DNA of 64,000 nt from Gramella jeungdoensis (GTDB lineage Bacteria; Bacteroidota; Bacteroidia; Flavobacteriales; Flavobacteriaceae): assembly GCF_023805255.1 (NCBI RefSeq), contig NZ_JAMSCK010000004.1, positions 434,001-498,000 on the forward strand. Direction: 5' to 3'. The notes under the pieces were generated by a model, which saw nothing but the letters and a program-made list of their open reading frames with translations, was not told where the DNA came from and made no database searches. A program made the translations under genes and the position numbers. Below are positions 18,665 to 27,791 of this stretch, in pieces; the stretch's first letter is position 1, and each line of letters opens with the position of its first letter.

Positions 18665-21067
18665 ATGGCAAAGATCAAGCACAATAATTTTCTGGATACA
18701 GTAGATGAAGTCATCACAAACGCGACTAAAGCAGGTGTTCTGCATTTACATGCAGAAGGAACAGAACTCACAGGTCGCAAGATCACAGTGAACGGAATAA
18801 AATCCTATCATTTTGGGACCACCGGCTATTTAGGTTTAGAACAGGATGATCGCCTTAAAAAGGCGGCCATTGAAGCCATAAAGCGATATGGAACCCAGTT
18901 TCCACTTTCCAAAACTTATATTTCTCATCCTTTATATGCACGGCTTGAAAAGAAACTTGAGAAGATCTATAAAAACCCCATTCTCATTACCAAAAACAGC
19001 ACCTTAGGTCATATAGCTGTAATTCCTACAGCGGTGGAAGACAATGATGCCGTTATCCTTGATCACCAGGTTCACTGGAGTGTACAGAACGCCGCTCAAT
19101 TATTAAAGATCAGAGGTATTCCGGTAAGCTTGATACGCCATAACTCCCTTGAAATGTTAGAAGACCGGATAAAAAAGTTATCAGATAAGGTTAGAAGAAT
19201 ATGGTATATGGCAGATGGGGTTTACTCCATGTACGGAGATTATGCACCTGTTAGGGAACTGATCTCCCTTTCTCAGAAATATCCTCAGTTACATTTATAT
19301 TTTGATGATGTACATGGAATGAGCTGGAAAGGACCTAACGGCAGTGGTTATATAATGAGTATGCTTGACGATCTACCAGAGAATGTATTATTGTTTGGTA
19401 CCTTAAGTAAAACTTTTGGAGCTTCAGGTGCCGTTTTAGTCTGTCCCGATAAGAAGCTATACCGAAAAATTAAAAATTTTGGAGGGCCCCTCACCTTTTC
19501 CGCTCAACTGGAACCTAGTGCGGTGGCTGCAGCTATCGCTTCAGCAAACATCCATCTTTCTCAGGAAATCTACCACCTTCAAAATACGTTACATGAACGA
19601 ATAAATTATTTCAATATACTGTTACAGAAAACCAACCTCCCATTAATAGAGAACAATGACTCCCCGGTCTTTTATATAGGTACTGGATTACCTGCTACCG
19701 GATATGCTTTTGTGAAAAAGCTAATGAATGAAGGATTTTTTGTAAACCTGGGATTGTTTCCTGCTGTACCTGTTAAAAACACGGGTGTAAGGATCACAGT
19801 TTCGCGCCATAATGAATTAGAAGATATCAAGAACCTGGTGGAAGCCATGGATTATCATTTTCCGAAAACACTTGAAGAAACGGACAATTCTTTGAGTCGT
19901 ATCGGTAAAGCATTCAATATTGATATAAACAATGGCAGTGAAAAAGTAAATTCCTCAGCAGAATTATCGGTGACCTATACTGAGACAATACAGGAAATTG
20001 AAGAAAGCTACTGGAGTCGATTAATAGGACATCATACTATCCTGGATTGGAAAGGTCTTCAATTTCTGGAAAAATCATTCGGCAATCACCAAAGTAAAGA
20101 GCATCGCTGGAGCTTTCATTATTTCATCATAACGGACCAGAAGAGTATACCCGTCCTCGCTACTTTTATGACCGGTGCCTTATGGAAGAATGATATGCTA
20201 TCCCCTGCTTCTGTCTCAAAGGATATTGAAGAAAAAAGAAAGTCGAATCCTTACAAACTTACTTCTAATGTATTATCCATGGGGTGTTTATTCACTGAAG
20301 GAACTCACTGGTATTTGAATGAAGAACATCCTCTAGCCAAACAGGCCATCAAGCGATTTATATTAGAGATCGAGAGCTTAAGCGAACGACTTGATACTAA
20401 AATGACAGTTCTTAGAGACTTTATAAAAGAGCCATGGTTAAGCGAGCTTTTTCATCAGGAAGGTTTTATCCCTATAGAAATGCCGGATTCATGTATTATA
20501 GATGATCTAAGCTGGGAGAATAAAAAAGAATTTCAAGAGCGTCTCAGTTCAAGATCCAGAAAGCATTTTCGAAAAGAGGTTTTGCCTTTTGAAGACAAGT
20601 TTGAAATTTCTATTCTCAGTACTCCCACTCCCGACAAAATTCAATATTATTATCAATTATATAAAAATGTAAAAGCCAATAACCTGGGCCTTAATACATT
20701 TACGTATCCCGAATCACTATTTGAAAATATGGTTTCCCATACCGCCTGGGAATTTATTGAATTGAAGTTAAAGCAGACGAATCAGGTAGTTGGTATCATG
20801 TTCTGTTATAAGAACGATCGTGGAGTGTATGTTCCAAGCCTGGTTGGTATGGATTATGACTATTCTCGTGAATTTCACGTATACCGACAGTTGTTGTATC
20901 AAACCATAAAGAGAGCCCGGGATTTAAAAATGAAAAGGATCGATTTAGGTTTTAGCGCCTCTTTTGAAAAAAGAAAGTTGGGAGCTAGTATCATCAGCAA
21001 GCAAGCTTATATACAATCCAACGATAATTATTTATTAGAGCAGTTAGATATGATGAGAAATGAATAG
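18665..21067 (+). CDS. Alpha-oxoamine synthase fused to GNAT-like acyltransferase
   Basis: An 800-residue two-part enzyme. Residues ~40-410 form a PLP fold-type I alpha-oxoamine synthase (BioF/KBL/SPT/CqsA group): His137 in VHW stacks on PLP, Asp214-Asp215 and His217 lie in FDDVHG, and Lys249 in TLSKTFGASG is the Schiff-base lysine. These enzymes join an amino acid to an acyl-CoA with loss of CO2. Residues ~440-800 resemble a FemAB/GNAT-type acyltransferase (SRKHFRKEV, VVGIMFCYK, RIDLGFSASFEKRKLG). BioF alone is ~390 residues, so this is a true fusion. The product may be a modified aminoketone lipid or signal. The exact reaction is unknown. Confidence 0.85.
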   Translation: MAKIKHNNFLDTVDEVITNATKAGVLHLHAEGTELTGRKITVNGIKSYHFGTTGYLGLEQDDRLKKAAIEAIKRYGTQFPLSKTYISHPLYARLEKKLEKIYKNPILITKNSTLGHIAVIPTAVEDNDAVILDHQVHWSVQNAAQLLKIRGIPVSLIRHNSLEMLEDRIKKLSDKVRRIWYMADGVYSMYGDYAPVRELISLSQKYPQLHLYFDDVHGMSWKGPNGSGYIMSMLDDLPENVLLFGTLSKTFGASGAVLVCPDKKLYRKIKNFGGPLTFSAQLEPSAVAAAIASANIHLSQEIYHLQNTLHERINYFNILLQKTNLPLIENNDSPVFYIGTGLPATGYAFVKKLMNEGFFVNLGLFPAVPVKNTGVRITVSRHNELEDIKNLVEAMDYHFPKTLEETDNSLSRIGKAFNIDINNGSEKVNSSAELSVTYTETIQEIEESYWSRLIGHHTILDWKGLQFLEKSFGNHQSKEHRWSFHYFIITDQKSIPVLATFMTGALWKNDMLSPASVSKDIEEKRKSNPYKLTSNVLSMGCLFTEGTHWYLNEEHPLAKQAIKRFILEIESLSERLDTKMTVLRDFIKEPWLSELFHQEGFIPIEMPDSCIIDDLSWENKKEFQERLSSRSRKHFRKEVLPFEDKFEISILSTPTPDKIQYYYQLYKNVKANNLGLNTFTYPESLFENMVSHTAWEFIELKLKQTNQVVGIMFCYKNDRGVYVPSLVGMDYDYSREFHVYRQLLYQTIKRARDLKMKRIDLGFSASFEKRKLGASIISKQAYIQSNDNYLLEQLDMMRNE

Positions 21068-21109
21068 GGAAAAATATCATCTTAATCAGTCATTAATCAT
21101 CCATACGAT

Positions 21110-21994
21110 TTGAAAATTCCATTACCCCATTACTTTTTAATGGTTCAAGGTACTAACAAGATGTTTGACGAAATAATCCGAGAATTTCATAATGAATTAA
21201 ACTCCAGCGTGGTCTCAATCCCTCAGCCCCTTAAAAAGGCGGATAAGGGGATAGATATATCTAATTGTACTCTCTCGAAATTAAAGGAAATTGTAGAAAA
21301 AGAAGATTTTGAAAATACCCCTGAGGAGATTGAATTCTTCAAAAAAATAATACCATGCCCCATGAGCTATCTGATCTATTTTTCTGAGGTTAGATCATGC
21401 GAGATCCGAAAACCCAAAGCTGGAAAAAATTTTCAATATAACTTCTTCGAGAAAGAACTTCAGAAGATCAATAAGTTTTTCTACAAGAATAATGATTTCG
21501 TTCAGTATATGGAACAGGGTCATGAATACCTGGATCATCAACTCTTTACAAGGCATCACCGTAAAAACTACCCCTTTACTCCGATGATAAATTACTATCA
21601 GTATCCGGAGTTTTCCAGTTCACATGATATGTTATGGTCTAAAATCCAGGCCATGTATCGCCTTATCCACTACATACGGGAAGCGATGGAGACCTTAAAA
21701 CCCGGTTCTCAGGAAGCTATGCTGGATAAAAAGCATAAGGTAATGTTATGGTCCGGGTCTAAAACATCTTTGGTAGAGCTTATATATGCATTGTATGCGA
21801 ATGGGGACCTAAACCATGGCGTTGTGGATATTAGCACGGTTACCGCTTCTTTTGAGGATTTCTTCAATATTAAACTGGATAATATCTATAAAACTTACTC
21901 GGAAATAAAAGCTCGAAAGGGTCCTCGCGCCAAATACCTGCAAAATTTAATTATCCGCCTGGAAGCGAAAATGATCCAGGATGATGAAAAATAG
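21110..21994 (+). CDS. rteC: RteC-like regulator of the conjugative element
   Basis: About 294 residues from a TTG at 21110; ATGs at 21140 and 21161 are more likely starts, giving 284 or 277 residues. The body matches RteC proteins: EFFKKIIPCPMSYLIYFSEV, HEYLDHQLFTRHH, KVMLWSGSKTSLVELIYALYANG, and a C-terminal winged-helix-like region ending RLEAKMIQDD. In CTnDOT, RteC activates excision genes. It lies ~40 bp after the oxoamine-synthase gene and before two TCGTA-x2-TACGA palindromes that could be its targets. Confidence 0.85.
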   Translation: MKIPLPHYFLMVQGTNKMFDEIIREFHNELNSSVVSIPQPLKKADKGIDISNCTLSKLKEIVEKEDFENTPEEIEFFKKIIPCPMSYLIYFSEVRSCEIRKPKAGKNFQYNFFEKELQKINKFFYKNNDFVQYMEQGHEYLDHQLFTRHHRKNYPFTPMINYYQYPEFSSSHDMLWSKIQAMYRLIHYIREAMETLKPGSQEAMLDKKHKVMLWSGSKTSLVELIYALYANGDLNHGVVDISTVTASFEDFFNIKLDNIYKTYSEIKARKGPRAKYLQNLIIRLEAKMIQDDEK

Positions 21995-21998
21995 ATTT

Positions 21999-22010
21999 TC
22001 GTAGTTACGA
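21999..22010. promoter_or_regulatory. Palindrome TCGTAGTTACGA, site 1
   Basis: A 12-bp near-palindrome right after the rteC stop codon. Its exact reverse complement occurs at 22139-22150, and a half-site TACGA follows at 22016. The two copies frame the leader of the Xis-like/replication operon. Confidence 0.5.
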
Positions 22011-22138
22011 AGAGGTACGAAAATCAAAGATTACTTAGATCCTAAGACTTCTATAGTAAAGATTGGTGGTTTCTCTCCCACCATATACCTCTAAAAGATG
22101 CCAAATAATATCATTACAAATTAAAATGTTAAACTTTC

Positions 22139-22150
22139 TCGTAACTACGA
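22139..22150. promoter_or_regulatory. Palindrome TCGTAACTACGA, site 2
   Basis: The reverse complement of the site at 21999, 140 bp away. It lies 127 bp before the Xis-like gene. It could be an operator for RteC or the Xis-like protein, or part of a replication or recombination site. Confidence 0.5.
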
Positions 22151-22277
22151 ACGGCATAGGGAAAGAAACCAGGCATTTAACTTCAATTTAGTAGAACGAA
22201 AGTCAAACTTTGATAGGGGCTATCAATTTTAAAAAGTTTAACCGATTGGTAGCTCCTTTCTTTAAAAACGTTCTATT

Positions 22278-22559
22278 ATGCCAACAAACATTATCACCAC
22301 TGACGATCTTCGGGAATTCAAAATGGAATTGCTTGAAGAATTTAGAAAAATGCTCAACCAACAATCTTCCGGCACCCTTAAACGCTACTTAAAATCTGCC
22401 GAAGTAATGGATCTGTTGCAGATCAGTCCCGGGACGCTGCAAAATCTCCGAGTGAATGGCACCCTTCCTTTTTCCAAGATCGGCGGAATCATTTACTATG
22501 ATGTCCAGGAGATCCAGAAGCTGATGGAGGAAAATCGAGTCCTGCATTTTGATCTTTAA
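22278..22559 (+). CDS. Excisionase-like helix-turn-helix protein
   Basis: A 93-residue DNA-binding protein. The N-terminal ~35 residues are helical and acidic (DDLREFKMELLEEFRKML). A MerR/Xis-type winged HTH follows (YLKSAEVMDLLQISPGTLQNLRVNGTLPFSKIGGIIYY). Such proteins recur next to replication and transfer genes of Bacteroidota mobile elements. The stop is 3 bp before the replication-protein start, so the two share an mRNA. Confidence 0.85.
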   Translation: MPTNIITTDDLREFKMELLEEFRKMLNQQSSGTLKRYLKSAEVMDLLQISPGTLQNLRVNGTLPFSKIGGIIYYDVQEIQKLMEENRVLHFDL

Positions 22560-22562
22560 GCG

Positions 22563-23315
22563 ATGAATTACATCAGACAATTAAATGCTGCTTTTGAGAA
22601 ATTCTATTTTGACGAACGGTTAAACCCTACTCATATCAGCCTGTACATAGCTTTATTTCATGAATGGAATAGCAGTCGATTCGCTGATGAATTCTTTGTG
22701 AATCGCAGGGATTTGATGCGTATGTCCAAAATAGGTTCCAAATCCACTTATCACAGATGTGTCACTGATCTGGACAGCTGGGGGTACCTGTTATATTTCC
22801 CGTCCAATAATCCTTTTAAAGGAAGTAAAATTAAGATGTTCATTATCGATCCGGATGAAGAACAGGATGGTCACTATTACGATCCCAAATTAGAACTTCT
22901 TGCGGAACACTACCGTCCCAGGAGCGGACCAGTAAAGAACCAGCACCATCCCAATAACGGACAAGCGCTAATCCATAACCGTCCCATAGGTAGACAAGCA
23001 TTGGTATCTACTATAAACAGTAAAAAACAAATTAAACCTCAAAAACAACCAAATAGCCTGGAGGCGGTATTGAATTTTTTTAAAAATAAAAGTTTCAGTC
23101 CGGATCATGGAAAAGAGTTCTTCGAATATTATCAGAAACGTGATTGGGAAACAAGCGATGGGATGGCTGTCAGGGACTGGCGTGCACTGGCAAATTACTG
23201 GATGGATAAAGTTGAGCTTATGAATATAAAAAAGCAAGCTAAAGAGAATGATGCGTCCCAAATCCAGGACAACCTACGAACCACTAAAAACAAGAATTAT
23301 GGACAACCCCTCTAA
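22563..23315 (+). CDS. Replication-initiator-like protein of the mobile element
   Basis: A 250-residue protein. Residues ~1-100 look like the winged-helix of phage/plasmid replication proteins (LNPTHISLYIALFHEWNSSRF, MRMSKIGSKSTYHRCVTDLDSWGYL). A Pro/Gln/His-rich linker at ~118-165 is followed by a DnaD-like C-terminal helix set (VLNFFKNKSFSPDHGKEFFEYY, VRDWRALANYWM). It overlaps the start of the DnaC-like ATPase gene. Together they look like initiator plus helicase loader for replication of the excised element. I assign this by layout, not by a diagnostic motif. Confidence 0.7.
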   Translation: MNYIRQLNAAFEKFYFDERLNPTHISLYIALFHEWNSSRFADEFFVNRRDLMRMSKIGSKSTYHRCVTDLDSWGYLLYFPSNNPFKGSKIKMFIIDPDEEQDGHYYDPKLELLAEHYRPRSGPVKNQHHPNNGQALIHNRPIGRQALVSTINSKKQIKPQKQPNSLEAVLNFFKNKSFSPDHGKEFFEYYQKRDWETSDGMAVRDWRALANYWMDKVELMNIKKQAKENDASQIQDNLRTTKNKNYGQPL

Positions 23316-23961
23316 AATAATTGAAGGAGGCATAGAATACTCCTTAGGTACGTATGATGGAAGTTCCGTACAATACGATTTTTCCAAGATCCTGACCTAT
23401 CTTAACAGTAAGGGCAAGCTTCTTTTCGGAAAACGATTCAAAATTTATAAAGAAGATAAAGCAATTCTTTTTCAACTCTGTTCCTACTTTACCAGGGATG
23501 AGTTCAACTGCAAAAAATATGGGCTCGACCTGGATAAAGGTATCTTATTATCCGGGCCCGTTGGATGTGGAAAAACCTCACTAATGAAACTTTTGCGACA
23601 TATAGTTCCACAACAACGCGCTTACGAGATGATTCCCAGCCGAAATGTCACCTTTAGTTTCAATCATCTGGGCTATAAAACCATTGAAGATTACGGCAAC
23701 ACAAAATTCTTCTGTTTTGATGATCTGGGGGTGGAACCTCCGGGAAGGTTTTATGGCAAAGATCTTAATGTTATGGGAGAGGTACTATTATCGAGGTATG
23801 AACTTTACCTGGATACCAAACATAGAATAAAAACTCATGCCACTACCAATTTAAATGCTGAAGAACTGGAGGGCCGATACGGTAACAGAGTGCGCAGCCG
23901 AATGCGTGAACTGTTTAACCTAATTGCATTTGACGAATCTGTTAAGGATAAACGGAGGTAA
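23299..23961 (+). CDS. DnaC/IstB-like AAA+ ATPase, probable helicase loader
   Basis: About 220 residues from the ATG at 23299; a longer start at 23248 is possible. The Walker A is SGPVGCGKTSLM, the Walker B is FCFDDLGVEP, and ATTNLNAEEL is the sensor-1 region, ending with an arginine-rich RYGNRVRSRMRELF. This matches DnaC-type loaders of mobile elements. It overlaps the replication-protein gene by ~17 bp. The region just downstream carries DnaA boxes. Confidence 0.85.
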   Translation: MDNPSKIIEGGIEYSLGTYDGSSVQYDFSKILTYLNSKGKLLFGKRFKIYKEDKAILFQLCSYFTRDEFNCKKYGLDLDKGILLSGPVGCGKTSLMKLLRHIVPQQRAYEMIPSRNVTFSFNHLGYKTIEDYGNTKFFCFDDLGVEPPGRFYGKDLNVMGEVLLSRYELYLDTKHRIKTHATTNLNAEELEGRYGNRVRSRMRELFNLIAFDESVKDKRR

Positions 23962-24034
23962 AATCATTAGTTTTTATCCATTCAAATCATAAATCTGACG
24001 TTTTTAAAAGCTTTAGCCTGGTTCAACTTTTAAG

Positions 24035-24125
24035 TTATCAACAGGTAGGTGCCTGAATCTCATAAAATTTGAATCCAATTATAATCAAAAATTATCAGGG
24101 AGATATAAATAATATTTTATCCACA
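24035..24125. other. Candidate replication origin with DnaA boxes
   Basis: An exact DnaA box TTATCCACA at 24117-24125 and a one-mismatch box TTATCAACA at 24035-24043 lie in a ~250-bp AT-rich non-coding gap. The gap follows the initiator-like and loader genes and precedes the transfer operon. This is the usual place for an oriV. No iterons were recognised. Confidence 0.45.
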
Positions 24126-24171
24126 AATATCTGATTGTCAGTTTTTTAAATCAATAAAAAAGTACTTTTCT

Positions 24172-24212
24172 CATAACGAAAATGAATCCAAAATTAAAAT
24201 CCATTCGTTATG
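24172..24212 (+). promoter_or_regulatory. Hairpin covering the first tra start codon
   Basis: CATAACGA (24172-24179) is inverted as TCGTTATG (24205-24212), and inner AT bases extend the pairing. The ATG of the first transfer gene at 24210 lies inside the right arm, so folding of the mRNA would hide the start. Confidence 0.45.
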
Positions 24213-24497
24213 AAAAAATCTATAGTCCTGATTACTTTTTTCTCCCTATCCTCCACCTCTCTCTTTGCTCAGATAGGAGGTATTGAAAACTCTGTAAATG
24301 AGATTTCAGATACTATCAGAAACATTTTTCCAATTGTGTTAGGAGTCATCTTTTTAGTGGGTTTCTTATTTAATGTAGGGCATTTTTTTGGTGAGAATTC
24401 AGATCTGAAAAAAGGTATCACACGAGTCTTATTATTTGTCCTTATTTCAGGCGTGGTAGTGGGCATCTTCACCTATTTAATCACCATGGTCATATAA
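24210..24497 (+). CDS. TraE-like (VirB2-type) small membrane protein
   Basis: A 95-residue protein with a signal peptide ending LFAQ, then two hydrophobic helices (IFPIVLGVIFLVGFLFNVG and ITRVLLFVLISGVVVGIFTYL). Size, export signal, two helices and position at the head of the operon fit the pilin-like TraE (DUF4134) of Bacteroides conjugative transposons. Direct sequence likeness to DUF4134 is weak. The start codon lies in a hairpin arm. Confidence 0.7.
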   Translation: MKKSIVLITFFSLSSTSLFAQIGGIENSVNEISDTIRNIFPIVLGVIFLVGFLFNVGHFFGENSDLKKGITRVLLFVLISGVVVGIFTYLITMVI

Positions 24498-24515
24498 GTT
24501 CAAAAGAAGAAGATC

Positions 24516-24800
24516 ATGAAGAAATACGAACCCTATAAAAATATCAGAAAGCAGGCCATGATCTTTGGCCTATCCCTCCCCCTTTTTGCGCTGTTCATGG
24601 TATCAATTATTGCCTCGCTACTGGTTGTTATATTCTCCTTCAGCCTGGGAGTCATTATAGTCGCGGCTGTTTTCAATGTGAGCTTATATATCACCCTCCT
24701 CAGAATCAACAGGTTTCTGGAGGTTTTTCAAATGATCAGGGTTTTCCCGGTGATCCTCAGTAATAAAAGAAATTCAGGCATCAATTATGAAAAAGATTAA
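24516..24800 (+). CDS. TraF-like (VirB3-type) small membrane protein
   Basis: A 94-residue protein. The N-terminus has a basic segment (YEPYKNIRKQA), followed by two closely spaced membrane helices between residues 12 and 60 and a short cytoplasmic tail. This is the plan of VirB3/TraF (DUF4133) proteins, which always precede the VirB4 ATPase. Its 3' end overlaps the traG start by 14 bp. Confidence 0.72.
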   Translation: MKKYEPYKNIRKQAMIFGLSLPLFALFMVSIIASLLVVIFSFSLGVIIVAAVFNVSLYITLLRINRFLEVFQMIRVFPVILSNKRNSGINYEKD

Positions 24801-27201
24801 TCTCTCTTCCCACTGGCCCATCGCAGGTTGCAAGGACAACATCATCTTTGCAAATAATGGCAATGTGCTATTAGGTTACGAAGTAAGTCTTCCTGAGATA
24901 TACTCACTATCTGAAAAGGATTTTGAAGATATTCATGCTACCTGGTTTCAGGCAATCAAATCACTGCCCGTTGGGACGGTAATTCATAAACAGGACATTT
25001 ATTTTAAAAAGGAATTTACGGCAGAGGAGTTACCCAATACTACATTCCTGGAACAGGCAACCCGGCAGCACTTCAAAGGAAGAGAATACATGGAACATGG
25101 ATGCCTGTTATTTTTTAATCTCACTAAAAATAGAGCCTTAAACAACTCCAAGTATATCAATCCTTTTAGAAAAGTTTCTAAGAGTATTGTTAGCAAACTG
25201 GATGAAAGAATTCAGGAATTTATGACCGCGGTAAACGATTCCGTTTCATTCTTAAATAATAGCAGAAAACTTTCCTTACACCCCCTGGATCCAGAAGACA
25301 TTTCAGATTTGACTCATAATTATTTTAATGGGTTTAATACAGGCTATGACACGGATGTCCTTTTAAATAAACAGCATCTTCATGCCGGGAGACATTATTT
25401 TGATGTTCTTGCCATCAACAGTGAATTATGTTTCGGGGAAAGTGTGAAGACGAGCAGAACCAATGAAAAGTTTACTTCTGATGATTTTATATTTCACCAG
25501 GGATTTGTGGATGGGTTGGGTCTTACCTTAAAAGAAAACCATATCATCAATCAGATTCTTTTCCTGGATGATAAACACAAATGGCGAAAGCTACTGGATA
25601 AAAAGGTAGAAGAACTAAGCAAGAGTTCCGGTTTTGGTTCTCAGAATAAGGTTGTTCTGGGTAAAATCCAGGAAATCCTTACTCAGATCAATTCCGATGA
25701 TAATTCCAGGATTATACGGGGTCATTTCAATATTATATACTGGTCAGACCAGGCAGCAGAACTGGAAAGAATTGGATCAAAAATAAAAGCCGAATTTAAA
25801 GAGTTGGATATCCTACCTTATTATCCCCGGGGGGAAGAACGGAAAAATTATATCCTAAACAGTTATTGCTGTTTTTCCTCCAATTTCTCCAATGAAGATC
25901 TCTACGTCACTGATCTAAAACATGCGTTATGCCTGTTCATTAATAACACCAATTATAAATCAGACAGCACCGGGGTTATATTCAATGATCGAGAGCACAA
26001 TCTGCCGATCCTAAAAGATGTCTGGGACGATCGGAAGAAACGGATTAAAGCAAGGAATTTTGCGATCTTTGCCCCTACCGGTGAAGGAAAATCCTTTTTG
26101 GCCAACAACATCCTGCGACAATATTTTGAAAGTGGCGTTCGTCTGGTCATCATTGATCTGGGAGGCTCCTATACGAAATTCGCAAAACTTTATCCAGGGG
26201 ATCATACCATACTACGCTATGAGCATGGTAAGAATTTAGGGATCAATCCTTTTTATATATCCAATTCCCGGGATGTAGGACCGGAACACCTGGAGGATCT
26301 CTCTATATTCCTATTTGAACTCTTAGCTTCCAATTTAAAGATTACCAAAGCCCAATCTGTTTCTATAAAAAAGATTCTGCGATATTACTACGCCAACGTA
26401 AAAGAGAATCATTCTTTAGATAGTTTCTACACCTTCATTGAGCAACACCAGACAAATCTGCTCAAGAACCTTAAAATCCATCCCGACTACTTCAATGTTC
26501 TCAATTTTCTGCACGTGCTCTCGGAGTATGTCGGCGATGGTCTATATAGCTTTTTGTTTGCAGTCAGCGGGGATCAGACTTACAGGATTGAAGATAAGCA
26601 ACTGATTGTTTTTGAACTTGATGAAGTAAAGGATAACAAGGAAATTCTTTCAGTAATGCTAAAGCTGATTAAATCTGCTATTCAGCGAAGTATTTGGAAA
26701 AACCGTGAAGAAAAAGGAATTATATTATTCGATGAATTTGCCAAGCAATTAAAGTTTGAAAATGTACTGGAAAGTGTTGAATTCTATTACCAGGCTATCC
26801 GAAAACAGAATGGGGCCATTGGAATTATCTTACAGTCCATCAACCAACTTCCCGATAATGCTACATCAGCCAGTATTTTAGAGAATACTCAGGTGATCTA
26901 TAGCCTGAATAATGAGAAAGGCTATGAAGCACTCGTAAAACGCCTTCACCTATCCGGACATGATCACAACCAGCTAAAATCTATCAAAAATAATCTCACG
27001 GGACCTCACAAGTATACTGAGATGTTCATAAAAATAGGCCGGCAAAGTAACATTTTCCGTTTAGAAGTACCTCCTGAAGTGTATGCAGCATATCTCACCG
27101 ACGGGGAGGAAAATACCCAGATCATGACGCTATATGACCAACTTGGCAATATGGAGGAAGCTATCAAAGCATTTAATCACCTTAAAAATCCAAAAAAATG
27201 A
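24787..27201 (+). CDS. traG: TraG, VirB4-family conjugation ATPase
   Basis: An 804-residue ATPase that powers assembly of the type IV secretion system. The Walker A is APTGEGKSFLA near residues 428-438, GSYTKFAKLYPGD follows, and the Walker B is ILFDEFAKQ near 645-653, followed by a QSINQLP motif. The N-terminal ~400 residues match the less conserved TraG N-domain (FGESVKTSRTNEKF). Its length is typical of CTnDOT-type TraG. It overlaps traF-like by 14 bp and traI-like by 4 bp. Confidence 0.93.
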   Translation: MKKINLSSHWPIAGCKDNIIFANNGNVLLGYEVSLPEIYSLSEKDFEDIHATWFQAIKSLPVGTVIHKQDIYFKKEFTAEELPNTTFLEQATRQHFKGREYMEHGCLLFFNLTKNRALNNSKYINPFRKVSKSIVSKLDERIQEFMTAVNDSVSFLNNSRKLSLHPLDPEDISDLTHNYFNGFNTGYDTDVLLNKQHLHAGRHYFDVLAINSELCFGESVKTSRTNEKFTSDDFIFHQGFVDGLGLTLKENHIINQILFLDDKHKWRKLLDKKVEELSKSSGFGSQNKVVLGKIQEILTQINSDDNSRIIRGHFNIIYWSDQAAELERIGSKIKAEFKELDILPYYPRGEERKNYILNSYCCFSSNFSNEDLYVTDLKHALCLFINNTNYKSDSTGVIFNDREHNLPILKDVWDDRKKRIKARNFAIFAPTGEGKSFLANNILRQYFESGVRLVIIDLGGSYTKFAKLYPGDHTILRYEHGKNLGINPFYISNSRDVGPEHLEDLSIFLFELLASNLKITKAQSVSIKKILRYYYANVKENHSLDSFYTFIEQHQTNLLKNLKIHPDYFNVLNFLHVLSEYVGDGLYSFLFAVSGDQTYRIEDKQLIVFELDEVKDNKEILSVMLKLIKSAIQRSIWKNREEKGIILFDEFAKQLKFENVLESVEFYYQAIRKQNGAIGIILQSINQLPDNATSASILENTQVIYSLNNEKGYEALVKRLHLSGHDHNQLKSIKNNLTGPHKYTEMFIKIGRQSNIFRLEVPPEVYAAYLTDGEENTQIMTLYDQLGNMEEAIKAFNHLKNPKK

Positions 27202-27791
27202 AAAGCCGAATACTAATTAAGAGTAAAATAATGATCGTGGCCATAACGATGACTCTACTTGCATCAGGCCCTATCTTGGCCCAGGGAATGCCTGTATATG
27301 ACAACACGAATTTTATCAGTCTGGTCAAATCGCTGGTAGAATCTGCAAAACAAACTGCCAATCTGGTAAAGACAGTTAATTTTCTAAAAGCTCAGAAAGA
27401 GAATATTGAAAAGGTCAATAGTGTCATTCAGGATTTGCAGGCTGTCAGGGAGATCGGACGAAATAATCAGCGATTAATTAATGTAATGCAAAATGATCTT
27501 CGAGATATTCTGGATTCTCCCTATATCAGACCCGATGAAGTAACGAGGGTGACCGAATCTTTTAATGCGGTGGTGGAGAATTCCCTGGCAACGATGGATT
27601 TTATCGATGAGATCTTATCCAGTGATCATTTAAAGATGACTGATGCAGAGCGTGCCGAGGTATTAAAGCAAAAGGAATTGGAAAGCCAGGAAATGGTGAA
27701 CGATGTGCGATTAAAGACCAAACGGTATCAGGAGATCATCTCATTTCGAAAAATGCAGGATAAGATCAATAACCGGGAAACCGCCTTCTAA
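27198..27791 (+). CDS. TraI-like (VirB5/DUF4141-type) exported protein
   Basis: A 197-residue protein with an N-terminal signal peptide (IMIVAITMTLLASGPILAQ) and a long helical body with coiled-coil character (LKAQKENIEKVNSVIQDLQAV). It lacks membrane helices after the signal. Position between the VirB4-like and TraJ-like genes matches TraI of Bacteroides elements. It is joined by overlaps of 4 bp upstream and 1 bp downstream. Confidence 0.75.
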   Translation: MKSRILIKSKIMIVAITMTLLASGPILAQGMPVYDNTNFISLVKSLVESAKQTANLVKTVNFLKAQKENIEKVNSVIQDLQAVREIGRNNQRLINVMQNDLRDILDSPYIRPDEVTRVTESFNAVVENSLATMDFIDEILSSDHLKMTDAERAEVLKQKELESQEMVNDVRLKTKRYQEIISFRKMQDKINNRETAF

